64,000 bases of DNA from Microbotryum silenes-acaulis (GCA_003665825.1 QPFY01000018.1:1-64000), one strand, 5' to 3'. Positions 1 to 11,615 are shown, numbered from the stretch's first letter. Notes: a model not told the origin generated them from the sequence alone. Program-made: numbers and translations.

Positions 1-949
1 CTGGTTGGTCATCGACGCGGGTTCTGGCAGCACTCTAAGGAACCCGCCCTGGCGCACGAGCACGTGTGGTCGCGCGTGGGTCAGTTGCTCAAGGCGAAAG
101 CGTTGCTGCCAGACCGCGTTGCGACCTGCTCGGATACCTCTCAAGGAGGCTCCCCGTCCCCGGTGCTTCAACTTCTTTGGGCTCACCCGACCGTTCACTA
201 TTCGCAAGCTTCGTCGGCTTGTGAACGTGGTTTCGGTTCCCAGGGAGGGAGGATCGTGTCAAGCGTTTCCGTGATGGGACTTCTCAGAGCGATAGGAAGC
301 GCTTCTGGAGATGGCTTCATGACCGGTTCGCGTCTGCTGTGGAGCAGGACACCCACTGGCGGCTCATGTACGACGTGACGCCGACACGCAAGAGGCAGAT
401 ACTCAGGGTCATGCCTCTTCGCCGACGTGTCTATTCTGCGGCAACGATGCAGCGGTCATCGAGACGGTGTCGCACTACTTTTTCGAGTGCGCGTACTCGA
501 CCAGCTTCTGGGGCGGGTGCTTTGCATTCTGTTCGACAAGCTCGGCATCGAGGATACCGACGTCGATCCGTCAACGTTCACTCCGGAGCAGCTGACTATG
601 GGGCTCCCCCTTTTGCGGGGTCGTGGGAGAACGACCTCGAAATGGATGTGGGTTCGGCTGGCTTGCGCGATCGGCTTCCAGCGGCTGCACCTGCTCCGCT
701 GGCGCGTTCATCAGCGGTTCGAGCTGGACAAGGTCGTGGCCCCTCCCTCGCTGCCCCAGTGCACTCAGAGCGTTCGAGCGAGATTTTCTCTCTCGAGCGG
801 GCTTTGTGCCTGGGGCTCGAGATTGGGAGGTGTGATGACCGAGTTAATGGAAGGCTGCGCACCTCTCTCTCTCTCTCTCTACTTGCGCAGTAGCGGTTTT
901 CGTTCTTGGATGGATCGGCAAGCCCGGTCGATCGTCTTTGCGTTGGAGG
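1..949 (+). pseudogene. LINE (non-LTR) ORF2 C-terminal remnant
   Basis: This is the decayed end of a non-LTR retrotransposon reverse-transcriptase ORF. The clearest signature is a zinc-knuckle of the zf-RVT type at 428-490, with Cys codons at 428 and 437, His at 473 and Cys at 488 (C-x2-C-x11-H-x4-C), in the context 'ETVSHYFFEC' that is typical of LINE ORF2 C-termini. Upstream, 306-410 reads as a plausible coding stretch (FWRWLHDRFASAV) in another frame, so at least one frameshift separates the two. No RT catalytic motif is present, because the window starts downstream of it. The piece is on the plus strand and is followed by a 3' UTR and poly(A). It is a dead copy or a 5'-cut copy at the window edge. 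The family (Tad-like or other) cannot be decided from this fragment. Confidence 0.6.
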
Positions 950-1701
950 CTTTGTGAAGTTCTCCCCTCTCCTTTCCCCCCCTTTTCCCTTCCCTTCCTC
1001 TTCTCGTTCTTGTTGCTCGGTTGTTGACTACGCTTCAGCCACTTCCCCTTTTATTCCTAAGCCGTGTGTTGGATTCCGTCGAATGGTTCGTTCGTTCGCG
1101 TTGGTCAAGATCTACGGCATGGCTTGGGAAGAAAGGTCGCTCGTTCTTGGTCAATATCCTCGCGTCAAGGCGAGGCTCGTTTTGTTGTATTGGATCGTCT
1201 TTCGCTCGGCCCCAACGGCTCAACAGCCAGCACTCGAGACTCAGCCAAGGGAGGACATCAGGCGCTGTCGGGTGACGAGTAGCTGGGGCTTGGCTGCGGC
1301 CTGTCAATCCCTGGGGACCTCTATCTCTGGCTTCGACCCCCTCCCTTGGCCCCTCGGGTGTGTTCCCCTCCTCTCTGTCTTAGTATTCCTGGTTCTCCGT
1401 GTTTCCAGTTGTGCTTTTGTATATTCTCCCCTTTCTTTCTCTAGGCGCTCTTGCCTGGTTTTCGAGTATCTTCGCTCCACTCTTGGGACGTGAAGCAGCA
1501 GCAGTACTCACCGCCCGTTGGAGTCCGCGTTAGGTGCTCGGCGGGTTTTGATCTGCGCAGCGCTCTTTGCGCGCAGGGGTTTGACTTTCACCCAACTGCT
1601 TGCCGTCGTTGCTTTATAACCTCTTTTAGCTCTTTTTGTAGCGGTCCCAGCCAAGCCGAAGGATAGCAATTTATGAGCCCCAGTCAAAAAAAAATAAAAA
1701 A
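950..1701 (+). other. LINE 3' UTR ending in poly(A)
   Basis: I see no convincing coding region here. The stretch is pyrimidine-rich (for example 960-1020) and ends at an A-tract, 1686-1701, interrupted by one T. That fits the 3' end of the LINE whose ORF2 remnant lies upstream. A second A-run at 1793-1805, about 90 bp further on, could be the end of another LINE tail or a 3' extension. Confidence 0.5.
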
Positions 1702-1901
1702 TGTTTGTGTTATCATCGTCGACTTCCATCTAGTTTTTCCGTAGGCCAAATAGGGGGAACATGAACTGGGGGCAATATGAACAAGTTCTATGAAAAAAAA
1801 AAAAAGACTTTACACACACACAAAAGTGAGTTTTGCGGTGTAGCGTGTGTAGTTGACCACCCCGTACCCCCTTAAGTGTTACAGGACAACACCAACAACC
1901 G
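1702..1901 (+). other. LINE-LINE junction and presumed 5' UTR of second LINE
   Basis: A short non-coding stretch between the poly(A) of the upstream LINE and ORF1 of the downstream LINE. It contains an A-run (1793-1805) followed by a short CA repeat. The head-to-tail placement suggests that the second LINE inserted at or next to the tail of the first. Confidence 0.4.
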
Positions 1902-3500
1902 ATGCCGGATCCGCCCGGTCCAACTCCGCCCCCGCCCAACGACCCGTTGGCCGGTAGCGGCGCGAGTGACAAATCACTCAACATGCGAACGCATGAAACG
2001 GTCGCTGGAAGAACCGCGAATCCTCCAGCCTGGTCCCCCGAGGCAACTCAGGTCCGGTTGGACTATGAGAAATTGATGCAGAAGACCTTTAGAGCACTCG
2101 TATCGTTCCCTCCGGCAAGTCGACCCGCCGACTGATGGTCCTGATGCACGACACCTCGACCCCGCCTTCGCAGGCGCCAGTGCTCGCACGAGCCGCCCAA
2201 AGAGCGGTGCGAAACGACGCAGCCCCGGCCTCCAATGTGATCCGAGTCATTATGGATGGTCCTGGATCACCCAGAGGTCCTGTACAGATCGCGCTGCGCA
2301 AGCACTTTGGATTGGCCGAGACGCCGTTCATGTTCGCGCGGCCCGAGGGCGTCGTGCTCGACCCCGAGGTTGAGAAGCTTTTCTCGAAATGTGTGAAGCT
2401 GAACCCAATTGTGACGAAAGCCACGAAGAGGTTCCCGATCGCTCGTCACATGTACGAGCTTGTTTTCGAATCCGACCAAGCCTGTCTCGAAGCCGCTGCA
2501 GCGGGCCCGTTCTCTCACCACGGCAAGGAGATGGTTACCGAGCTCCCCAGCGCCTCTCCCCTTAACCACGTCGTTCAGGTGCGATTCACCTTGCCCTCCT
2601 CCTCCAGCGCGATCCCGCTTCCGTGCTCCGAAAATCTCTCGATGATGCTCTCACCCTTTCGTTCGGCCGCGCAGGTCGTACGCAAGGTTATACCCTGATG
2701 CAATTACAGCGGGGCCTCGCGGTCGATCCGAATGGAGATCCGATGGCCATGACCGAAGACGGGTTCCACTGCGCGTACCTTCGCTTACATGCTGATCTTT
2801 TCCAAGGCTCTACCGAGACGCAGAAGGCTGCGCTCAACGCCGCCTTGCCACAAGAGATCGAGATCCTGGGCCCAAGTACGGCTTGCGACACGAATTCGAG
2901 ACGCACTACTGCGCCGTGTGCGATCGCGCCGGACATCAGTGGGGCGCTTGCAGGAAGCCGGTTTCGACTCCGGCCACCGCCGCCCCTGTTCCGGGGGCCT
3001 CGACTTCGACTTCGACCACCGGCTTCCGAGTTGCTGGAAAGAATGGGAAGCACGGTGGGCCTGCCGCATTGAACTCTCGCGTCTCTGGCGCGAACATGAT
3101 CCAGCTGGGACCTCGTGCTAACCCCGCAGGTGCAGCGACCGGCAACAAGGACGATGCGAACGACGGCGACGACGACGGCGAATCGGTCGCTTCGACCGAA
3201 CCGGAGGGCGGCGACACTGGGAAAGAGATGTTGACGCGTGCCACCACGGGCTCAACAAAGGAGACGCAGACGACGACGGCGGCGCCCGTTTCGACCCCGA
3301 CCTCTCCTTCGCCTTCTGCTTCTGCTCCGGCTTCGCCGTTGTCCGGTGGCACGTCGGGATCATCGGCCACCTTGACAATCTCGATAGCCTCGACGCCTTC
3401 GTTCGAGCTCGGCACCCGGCAACCGACGTGTCACCCGGGCGGGATCCGCCGTGATCCTCGGTGCATCAGGGGGTTACAGGTCCGAGGGGTGCTGAACTGA
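1902..3500 (+). pseudogene. LINE ORF1 (Gag-like, CCHC), frame-broken
   Basis: ORF1 of a non-LTR element, split over three frames: 1902-2135, then 2135-2698, then 2623-3072 and 2883-3500. The middle part has an RNA-binding-like body of about 190 residues. The last part carries one zinc knuckle, C-x2-C-x4-H-x4-C (CAVCDRAGHQWGAC) at about 2904-2945, followed by a low-complexity Ser/Thr/Pro-rich tail. A knuckle downstream of a basic body and directly ahead of an endonuclease ORF is the usual LINE ORF1 arrangement. The frame jumps near 2690 and 2890 mean it cannot make a full-length protein unless the sequence has errors. Confidence 0.6.
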
Positions 3501-3508
3501 TTTAATCA

Positions 3509-4084
3509 TGATTGAGTCTCTCACCGTGTTGACGTTCAACGTCCGATCGATGAAGAACGCAGTCAACCAAGTCAAAATCATCCGTTATCTCAAAACCCTT
3601 CGGCCGGCCCCTGCGGCCATCCTCCTGCAAGAGCACCACCTCAGCTACAACGCGTCGCGCGAAGGCTTCGAGAGTGCTTAGCCAGGGGCTTGTATTTGTT
3701 TCACTCCTCATACCCGATGGCTCACCTTTGGCGGGCCATCTCCTTTCCTCTATCCCGGTCGTCTTTGCAGGAGCTCCTCGTTTTGACGGTCGGATTCTGC
3801 GCTCGGTGTTTCGTCTTGAGGAGCTCAATGTCAAGATCATCAACATGTACGCGCCGGTGCAGGAGGACGATCGTCGCAACTTTTTCGGGCTTCTGCACTT
3901 CAACGCCCCGAGACCCAAGACTCTTCGGATCTTGGCCGGCAATCTCAACGATTGTCCGGATGTATCGGTCGACCGAGTGTCCATCACCAATCGCGCTTGG
4001 ACTCCTGTATCGCACTGGCAGACCTTGCTGTCAAAGATCGCGTTCAAGGCACTCGACACGGTCCGACATGTCCATCCTTGCTGA
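3509..4084 (+). pseudogene. LINE ORF2, N-terminal endonuclease part 1
   Basis: Start of ORF2, with a start codon 9 bp after the ORF1 stop. The first 56 codons (LTFNVRSMKN ... ILLQEHHL) match the N-terminal strand and metal-binding region of an APE-type endonuclease (exonuclease-endonuclease-phosphatase fold). A stop at about 3680 is followed in another frame by a continuation from 3674 that contains NMYAPVQEDDRRNFF and ILAGNLNDCPD. The last is the endonuclease GDLN block with Asp replaced by Asn. It ends with a 'VRHVHP' block at about 4078, where an unrelated segment begins. It is clearly endonuclease-derived and clearly inactive. Confidence 0.65.
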
Positions 4085-4734
4085 CAGGACCACTCCCTCG
4101 AGGTCGAGGCAGGGCAACCTGCACGGGGTGACACGGGCCGTGCGAACGGTACGCAGAGCTGGCTGGGAAGACTCGACAGCAAGCAGGGAGGATGATCGAT
4201 TGAGCCGTAAGGCGAGTCGATGACCGAGAGGACGACACCCAGGAGAGCACACGAGAGCTCGATACGAGGTGAGGATGCGGAGTCGAATATGTGACTCGAA
4301 CGCGAGGTGAAAGCACGAGGTGCTGCTCCCAACGAGGACCCAAAGGTATACGCTGTATCAGGACTACCTTGCAATCAAGAGAAGAGCAGCAATGAAGCTG
4401 GGGTTGATGAACGAGATACGAAAAACTGGGCGATGATGATAGATGATTCTAAGCCAGAGAGGCAAGTGCGCGCAAGAGAGCCAGTCAAACTAAGCAGGGT
4501 CCAAGCTCAATAAACTCCACTCAGCGACCAATTCCTCCGACCCAACCACCTCTCCTCTGCCGCCAGTCTCTGATCCCAGTGATCCCAAACCCAAGGCACG
4601 GACTTGATACACGACAGGGCTGATCCAGACCAAATGTGAGAGGTGTTGAACCCCTGGAAGAAGAGCGTTGTTCGAGACCGAAGGAAAGCGCCTGCAGTCG
4701 CTTGTGTCAGGAGTTGGAGGCGTTCAGCTCCTTA
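4085..4734. other. Unassigned segment splitting the LINE endonuclease
   Basis: About 650 bp that interrupts the LINE endonuclease reading between its 'HVHP' block and its SRIDY block. No protein domain is recognisable. The sequence is purine-rich with short repeats of the gacgagg type. It could be an old solo LTR (it begins tgacagg) or a duplicated and rearranged piece, but I cannot define ends or a target duplication. The last 100 bp (4640-4734) may already be diverged LINE coding sequence. Confidence 0.3.
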
Positions 4735-5200
4735 CACTTGCACCCCCGCATTCACTCTCCTCACTACCGTGGTAGAGGGGAAGAGCGAAATATTTGCTCG
4801 TGGTCGCGGATCGACTATATTCTTGTCCAATCCAGTTGTTGAGCGCTTCTACGCTCTTCGACGCACCCTGTTCGGACCACAGACCTGTAGTTGCGACTTT
4901 CGCTTTGCCTACATTGAATGCTGATGCCGAACCTCCCCTTTCTCTTCCCTCTACGAGAGATTTCATTTCGAGGCTCAACCCGACGGTCTATCACGAAGGA
5001 CAAAGATAGGAGAGGTGAGCCGGACGCAGGGGCTCGAGACGAGGACAAGGGCGAGTGACGAGTTGAGAGATGTTCTAGGGACTTCTCACAAGAGGCGAGG
5101 ACGAGGGACGAGTGCAAGGATGTGACCTTTGACGAGATTCGAGTTGCAGAAAGGAAGGAGAGAAGTAAGCTACGGAGATGGGGAACTAGACCAGAGGAGT
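4735..5200 (+). pseudogene. LINE ORF2 endonuclease C-terminal part, decayed
   Basis: Three frames share the remaining endonuclease blocks. 'LHLHP' is at about 4735, 'SRIDYI' (the conserved SRIDYI/FV block) at about 4805, and '[10 protein letters not shown]' (catalytic Asp-His) at about 4875-4905. Downstream, 5130-5190 reads as a basic linker ([17 protein letters not shown]) like that between endonuclease and RT domains. No RT core follows, so ORF2 is truncated here. Confidence 0.55.
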
Positions 5201-5544
5201 CGGGGACGAGGTGGCGAGCTTGAGGAGGCGAGGCACGAGGATCACGTAATAGTGTTGAGGCTGAGGATCACGTAAGAGTCGGGGGCGAGAGGGTTGTGAG
5301 TGTGTAGTCGGAGGAGAAGAGAGCAGTGCAGGTGCCGAAGCGGGGAGAGGAGGTCCGAGCGCGGGAAGGCCGAAGTCACGCGGATGACGAAGGTGCTGAG
5401 AGGCCGAACTTCCATTCGTGACACGGTCTTTGACGATCAAGACTTTGTCGCATCGATTCCCGGGGTCGTCGACTGTTAAGTTGGGACCGGAGGTCGCTGG
5501 GGATTCGTGTAACGGCACAAGCCGGATCATTTTGGAGAGGTTGC
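5201..5544. other. Unassigned, low-complexity purine-rich DNA
   Basis: No gene or element is recognisable. It contains a short direct repeat with the core gaggatcacgtaa (about 5237 and 5269) and GA-rich runs. It may be further decayed LINE sequence. It ends abruptly at the start of an LTR of family A. Confidence 0.3.
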
Positions 5545-5859
5545 TGTGAAGAGTCCACTCTCAGCTCGACAGGGGCGCCTCGGTCGTTGCGCGCGCCCAC
5601 TAGCCCGCCCCCTTGCGGAGGGGACTTAGACGCGCGCGACTGCCTCAGCCCGCCGGCGCCGGCGGATTCGGGCGCGCGACCGCTGGGCCGCCCCCCTGCG
5701 GTGGCGACTTAGACGCGCGCGACTGCCTTAGCGCGCCAGCGATTTCACCCGCGCCTGGGCCTATCCCAGCGCGGGCCCCCCTTTCTGTTTCTTAGCTTCC
5801 TTCTCATCACTTCTGTTCGACTCTCAACCTCTCCTGACAGTAGTGGTGATCATCTTATA
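5545..5859 (+). repeat. Lone LTR of copia family A
   Basis: 315 bp, beginning TGTGAAGAGTCC and ending CATCTTATA. It matches the 5' LTR of element A3 (47668-47972) and the 3' LTR of A1 over its length. It contains GC-rich internal tandem repeats with the core acttagacgcgc. No primer-binding site follows. The flanks (gttgc left, gttct right) do not form a target duplication, and only the right flank belongs to the Gag-only element B'. The left junction is therefore a rearrangement and not a clean solo-LTR insertion. Confidence 0.8.
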
Positions 5860-6973
5860 GTTCTTGGAACCGTGAGATTGTGCCTACGACGGGTGCGTCC
5901 TCCGGTGCGGTAATGGTTGGGGCCGTGGTGTGACGTTGGTGTCCGTGGCGTCGCTCGATGTAACGTTGGCGGGCGGCGTCGTCGGGGCAATGTCGTACTC
6001 GATGCATGCCGTTGTTGCAGGCGGGGCAGGAAAACTTAGCTGGGGACTGTTGCGAGGTACGAGATGACGATGGTGATGCTGCCGCAAATGCGGTTACGTT
6101 CGGGCCAGTGTTACGAGTGTCGTGGTGGTTCTTGACTTGCTTGTGTGCAAGGGTCATGAGGTTTGCCGGGGTCGGTAGCTGGTCGGTGTTGTGGAGCTCC
6201 ATGTATTGGCGGAATGCGTCCAGTTTGTCGGGGATCAGGGTGAGAGCTCGAGCCGTGATGACGTCCATTATCGTGATTTGGGCTGATTCGAGGCAGGCTG
6301 ACTGGTTGAGGAATTCGGCCATCCATTCGACGAAGCCCTTCTCCTCGATAGGTGCGCGCGGAATGTTGAAGAACGAGTGGAGCAGACGGAGTGTGGACTG
6401 TGACGATGTTGGATTGTACTCCCGATTTAGGTGATCGTAGTAGGCCTGTGCGCGACGGTGGGCGGTGGCAACGGTGAGCAGCGACTTTCGAACGTTTCCG
6501 GCGACACCATCTGATACTTGGCGGACGGCGAAGATCTCGACATTTTCGTGGTCGATGGCTTCCGCACGGTCGGGGAGGGTGCCAGTCGTGATGTACTCGT
6601 AGATGGTGGCGCCAACGCGGTCTTGTAACGTGCGGTCCCAAATTCGGAAGGTCTTGACGCCGGAGAGGAGAGCGTCGGCCGGCCAGGTTGAGAGGTGACG
6701 GGGAATATCGATGTTGTAGATGATGGGTTTACGTTCGGTGGCCGGTGTAGGGGAGGTAGTGAACTCACGCAGACGACGTTGCACCTCGAGGTGTATGCGC
6801 TCGTCGATACTGGCCGCCAGGGTGGGGTCAACGTGGCTCGAGGTGGACATGGGGGCGTCGGTGGTGTCGCGAGGAGCGGTGGTGGTGGGTTCGGGTGCGT
6901 CCGGGGAGGCGTCGGAGGTAGGGTTCGCAGGTGCTGCAGGGAATCGGGGCAGATCAGGTCGATTGGGGCTCAT
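5860..6973 (-). CDS. Gag-only protein of element B' (3'-truncated)
   Basis: A 372-codon minus-strand ORF whose last codons come from the abutting A-family LTR. It is homologous over its whole length to the 389-residue Gag of the B array (54564-55733). Shared blocks include DPTLAASIDERIH near residue 50, RQVSDGVA, EEKGFVEWM and one zinc knuckle, C-x2-C-x4-H-x4-C (CPACNNGMHRVRHC, about residues 320-333). No protease, integrase, RT or RNase H follows. The start codon ATG at 6971-6973 lies inside the primer-binding site, as in B. It should act as a capsid/nucleocapsid protein of virus-like particles. Loss of its 3' LTR makes this copy immobile. Confidence 0.75.
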
Positions 6974-7078
6974 AACCTGTTGAATGTAGGCTGCAGGACC
7001 TTGGGAGGTTGGCGTAGCGACCGCTAGGGCTACTGTAGGAGCGTCGACGTGGCAGGGTTGCGACGGACGGTCCGGGCG
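6967..7078 (-). repeat. B' primer-binding site and truncated 5' LTR
   Basis: On the minus strand the LTR remnant ends ACATTCAACA, followed directly by the PBS GGTTATGAGCC (6967-6977). This is the perfect complement of the anticodon stem-loop of initiator tRNA-Met (half-tRNA priming). Only the last ~100 bp of the LTR remain. The rest is cut by the insertion of C3 at 7079. Confidence 0.75.
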
Positions 7079-7298
7079 TGTGAGGAATCCACTCTCCGCT
7101 CGGGTCAGGACTTAGGCGCGCGGAGCGAGCCGGGCGCATCGGCTCAGGACTTAGGCGCGCGCAGCGAGCCTGGCACATTGGCTCAGCCCCGAGGCTCGCT
7201 GGCTGAGGACTTGGGGCGCGCGGCTCCCTTACTGTTAGATTCCTATTCATCACTCTTGGCTATAACTACATCGCTGACGTAGTAGAGTTGATCGAATA
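7079..7298 (+). repeat. 5' LTR of copia element C3
   Basis: 220 bp, TGTGAGGAATCC to GATCGAATA. It is the short form of the C LTR. It lacks the 70-bp GT...AG unit found in C1 and C2 and has one fewer copy of a 39-bp GC-rich tandem repeat (cttaggcgcgcg...). It is followed by the PBS GGTTATAAGCCC at 7299-7310, one base different from the initiator tRNA anticodon-arm complement. It is inserted into the B' LTR. Confidence 0.85.
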
Positions 7299-7392
7299 GG
7301 TTATAAGCCCACGAGCTACCAGCCCCGCCGCTTGCAATTTTTCCCTCGAGCCCAGCCACTCGAGCCGCCCCAGCCCATCGCACCATCGCAGC

Positions 7393-9485
7393 ATGGACAG
7401 CTCCCCCGCCCCGCCTTCGCCCCCCAGGGACATCAGCTCCCCTGACCCTTCGATCAGCGTGCAAATCGCCACGCTACAGGCACAGCTTGCCGCTCTACAG
7501 GCCTCACAGCCCCCTGCCGCCGCCGCCGCCGCCACCCCGCCCGTCACTGCCACGCAGGCAAACACCGCCACCGCATCAAAAGTTGTGTTCCCCAAGCACG
7601 CTCGTCTTGACGGGCCTAAGTCGTTTACAAACTGGTTACGTCAACTCCGTCTCGCGCTTCCAAATCAAGTCCGTAGTTACGTTCTTGACGGTGTCATTCC
7701 CCCGACGTGGACGGCCGACCAGCTTGCCGCCCGTGACGACGCTGCGCGGGAAATCATCGTTGGCTCGATCGACTCAGCCGACGTCTCAGCCACCCTCGAC
7801 GACCTGTCGGCACCACGCATCTTCGCCGCACTCAAGGCTCGTTTCGCACCGGACGACGCCACTCGCACCCTCGAGTTGTTCGCCCGCCTTTGGGATTTCA
7901 GGAAGATGCCTGCCTCCGTCGAGGCGTACGACACGTGGCTCCGTGAATACATGTCGATCGCGCAGGAAATCCGCGACGCCAAAACCTCGCTCAACGACGT
8001 GCTCGCCACTCACGTGCTCGCCATGGTCCCACCCTGCCTCGACAGCTTCCGACTCACGTTCACGGACGAGCAGCGCAACCAACGCGACCTCCCGGAACTC
8101 ACGACGCTGACGGACCGCATTCGCATCCAGCTTCGCTCGGCGGGACTCTCGTCATCGCACTCGGCCATGCTCGCCACCGCCTCCCCTTGTCCCGCCTGCC
8201 GCGCCCCCGGCCACCGTCTGCGCGACTGCACCTCACGGGCGACACACCCGCCCGCCGGCCCCTGCCGCCGCTGCCACAAGAAAGGTCACTGGGCCCTCGA
8301 CTGCAAGCACCGGGGCGAACAGAAACACACCGGCGACGACAACCAGGACGACATGTCTCTCCCCGCCGCTCAACAGCCTAACGTCGGCTATTTCGCCTCC
8401 TGCCTGTTTGCTCGCCGGCAACTCCCGACTGACACCTTTGTAGTCGACTCGGGCGCCACGGCACACATGGTCGCCGATCGCTCTCTATTCACGGCTTATC
8501 GCCAGACGGCGCACACCAAGATTGGCGGCATTGCCGGCGGTATCACGGCCATCGGTATGGGGGACGTAGCGTTTGTTGCCAAGACCGGACATCCGATCAC
8601 GCTGCGTGGCGTTCTGCACACGCCGGGCCTCCACGTCAACCTCCTCTCCGTCTCTCGCCTCTGCGACACCGACCGTGTTCGACTCGCCTTCACCAGCGAC
8701 GGCATCAACATCGCCAAGGACGGCCAGGCCATTGCTCACGGTACCAGGGTTAACGACGGTCTCTACCTTTTGGACGCGGACCACACCAAGTGTCAGCAGC
8801 TTGCCCTTCTCTTGCGTTCTGAGTCGACTGTGCCCCTGCTTACCCTTCACCGCTGCCTCGGCCATCTTGCCCCATCCTCGATACAGAAGATGATCGCCGC
8901 AGGTTTGCTGGATGGGTTTGGGGCCGGGTACAGTGACAAAGACGTAGAGGAGTTTGTTTGCAATGCTTGCCTTGGTTCCAAAGGTCACCGTCTTCCCTTT
9001 CCCAACTCTGAGTCGCATTCCCCCGAAAGACTTGGCCTCGTGCACAGCGATGTCCTTTCGTTCCCCACTCCGTCCTTGACTGGGAAGCGCTACCTTGTCA
9101 CATTTCTTGACGACCACTCTCGCAAACTCTGGGCATACGCGATCGATCACAAAAGCGACGTCTTCCCAACTTTCCAGACTTGGCTCGCCGAAGTGGAGTT
9201 AGAGACGAACGCGCGTTTAAAAACCCTTCGCACCGACAACGACGGGGAGTACAGATCGAACGCATTCACGGAGTTCTGCAAGTCCAGGGGCATTCGTCGT
9301 CAATACTCTATCCCCTACACACCTCAGCAAAACGGTCGTGCCGAACGTGTCAATCTCTCCATTGTCGAGGGCGTCCTCGCCCTCCTTGCTGACTCCCATC
9401 TGCCGGCCACCTTTTGGGATGAAGCGGCTGCGTACTTCGTTTATTGCAAAAACAGGTGCTCACACTCAGCTTTGGCCAAACAGAC
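7393..9485 (+). pseudogene. Copia C3 Gag-protease-integrase, 3'-truncated
   Basis: The 5' half of a copia polyprotein, almost identical to C1. Gag is followed by two zinc knuckles ([14 protein letters not shown] and [14 protein letters not shown]), an aspartic protease ([11 protein letters not shown]) and the integrase with its HHCC domain and DDE core. Compared with C1 it lacks five residues in Gag (after SATLD). It also has TDNDGEY where C1 has TDNGGEY, a Gly-to-Asp change next to the second catalytic Asp. At 9485/9486 the sequence jumps without a stop into family A Gag. RT, RNase H and the 3' LTR are missing. Confidence 0.85.
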
Positions 9486-11615
9486 CGCTCCGCCCGCGAC
9501 GTTGTGACTCGTGAGATCCTTGCGAACTCAATCGATGGCAGTCCTCGACAAGATCCCTACCGCCGACCTCACAGCGCCCAAGATTTACTCGACGCTGAAA
9601 TCGCGGTACGCCCCTGACGATGCAACCCGCACACTTGAGCTCTTCTCGCGACTCTGGGGTTTCCGACCCATGCCCGGTACGGTTGGCGAATTCGACAGTT
9701 GGATCATGGACTTCAAGTCGGTTGCGCAAGAGATCATCGATACCAAAACGACGATCAACGACGTCCTTGCCACACTCCTCCTCGCGATCGCCCACCCGTC
9801 ACTCGAGAGCTTCAAGGCGACGTTCACCAACGAACAACGCACGCAACGAACTCTCCCTGACATTGATTCGCTTGCTGACCGCATGCGAGTTCAACTCCGG
9901 TCAATGAACCTCTCCAGCGACCAATCGGCCCTTCTTGCCTCGTCGTCGCCACGTCCCACCCGTCCCAAGTGTCTCGCCTGCCGCAGTCCTTCTCACCGTG
10001 TCGTGGAGTGCCCTACGAGGGCGCAACATCCGCCGCCAGGACCCTGTCGTTTCTGCAAGAAGGCTCTCGGCGACGGGAAAACGCCCAACACCTCCGACTC
10101 GCAACACCATGTCGGATGTCTCGCCACCGGTCTTCTCGCACGTCGTCGTCAGCTTCGCAACAACTCTTTCGTCGTTGACTCGGGCGCCTCTTCGCACATG
10201 GTCTCCGACAAGTCGCTGTTCACGACCTATCGCCACATCGCTCCTACGAAGATTGGTGGTATTGCAGGGGGTATCAACGCCATCGGGACGGGAAATATCG
10301 CCTTCGTTGCCGCCTCTGGTCATCCGATCACGCTCACCGGCGTTCTGCACACTCCGGGCCTGCCTGTCAACCTCCTCTCGGTCTCTCGACTTTGCGACAC
10401 CGACAATGTCCGTGTTGCCTTCACGAAACACGGCATCCACATTGACAAGAACGGCAACGCTATCGCTGAAGGCACAAGGCTCGACGAAGGGCTCTACTTG
10501 CTGGACGCTGATCATTCCAAATGTCAGCATCTTGCTCTCCTTTCTCACTCACAGTCTTCCGTGCCCCTACTGACCCTCCACCGCTGCCTCGGCCATCTCG
10601 CACCTTCCTCCATACAGAAGATGGTTGCCGCTGGTTTGCTGGAGGGTCTCGGGGCCGGATATAGTGACAAAGAGGTAGAGAAGTTTGTCTGCAATGCTTG
10701 CCTCAGCGCAAAGGGCCATCATCTTCCTTTTCCCGATTCGGATTCGCACTCCTCCGAGAGACTCGGCCTTGTCCACAGCGATGTTCTTTCCCTCCCCGAG
10801 CGGTCCTTGACTGGCAAACGGTATCTTGTCACGTTCCTCGACGATTACTCCCGCAAACTCTGGGCCTACGCGATCGGACACAAAAGCGAAGTCTTCGGCG
10901 TGTTCAAGACTTGGCTTGCCGAGGTCGAGCTCGAGACAGGTGCGACGCTGAAGGTCCTCCGAACCGACAACGGTGGCGAATATTGTTCGAGAGCGTTCAC
11001 GGAGTTCTGCAAGGCACGCGGCACACGGCAACAATACTCTATCCCACGCACGCCTCAACAGAACGGTCGTGCGGAGCAGGTCAATCGTTCCATCGTCGAA
11101 GGTGTCCTTGCGCTTCTTGCGGACGCACATTTACCCAAGACATTCTGGGAGGAGGCCGCAGCCTATTTCGTATACTGCAAGAACTTGTGTCAACACTCGG
11201 CCCTGGACAAGGCAACACCGAACTCCGTCTGGCAGGGCGACCGCGCCAACGCCTCGGCGCTTCACCCGTTCGGCTGCACAGCTTGGCTCACGGTCGCGCC
11301 CGAACTTCGCTCGAAACTCGACCCGAAAGCGGTTCGCGTTCTCTTCACCGGCTACGACCTGGCTTCTAAAGCCTTCCGTTTCTACGACACTACGACAAAG
11401 AAGATCATTCTGGGCAGAAATGCCACGTTCCTCGACACTGAATTCCCCGGGCTACCTGGCGACTCCACCGAGCAAGACGTCGACACGCACTTCGCCAGCG
11501 CTCCCATCGCCGACCTTCAAGACACTGTCAAGACATGGACCCCACTAGTAAGGTCGGCGCACATGGACGTCTCATCCCCCCTTGATGATTCTGCCATGAG
11601 CGCCGTTGACGTGGC
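9486..11615 (+). pseudogene. Copia A2 fragment (Gag to integrase/linker)
   Basis: Family A polyprotein from mid-Gag to just before the RT, homologous to A3 (48002-50899). The 5' LTR, PBS and Gag N-terminus are replaced by C3. A 17-bp deletion relative to A3 at about 9535 breaks the Gag frame. The second zinc knuckle is deleted ([10 protein letters not shown], lacking the KDHWSLDC seen in A3). The protease ([12 protein letters not shown]), HHCC zinc finger and integrase DDE (TDNGGEY ... PQQNGRAEQ) are readable. Its 3' side stops at 'SAVDVA', where Y1 inserted (flank gtggc at 11611-11615). The missing 3' half is recognisable as A1, in inverted orientation, at 38530-29812. Confidence 0.8.

Noticed and set aside
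4085..4734. An LTR of the G1 chromovirus, because it begins tgacagg
   Set aside because: Similarity stops after the first 7 bases and there is no matching end or target duplication.
5545..5859. A clean solo-LTR insertion of family A
   Set aside because: The flanks show no duplication and belong to different sequences, so a rearrangement is more likely.
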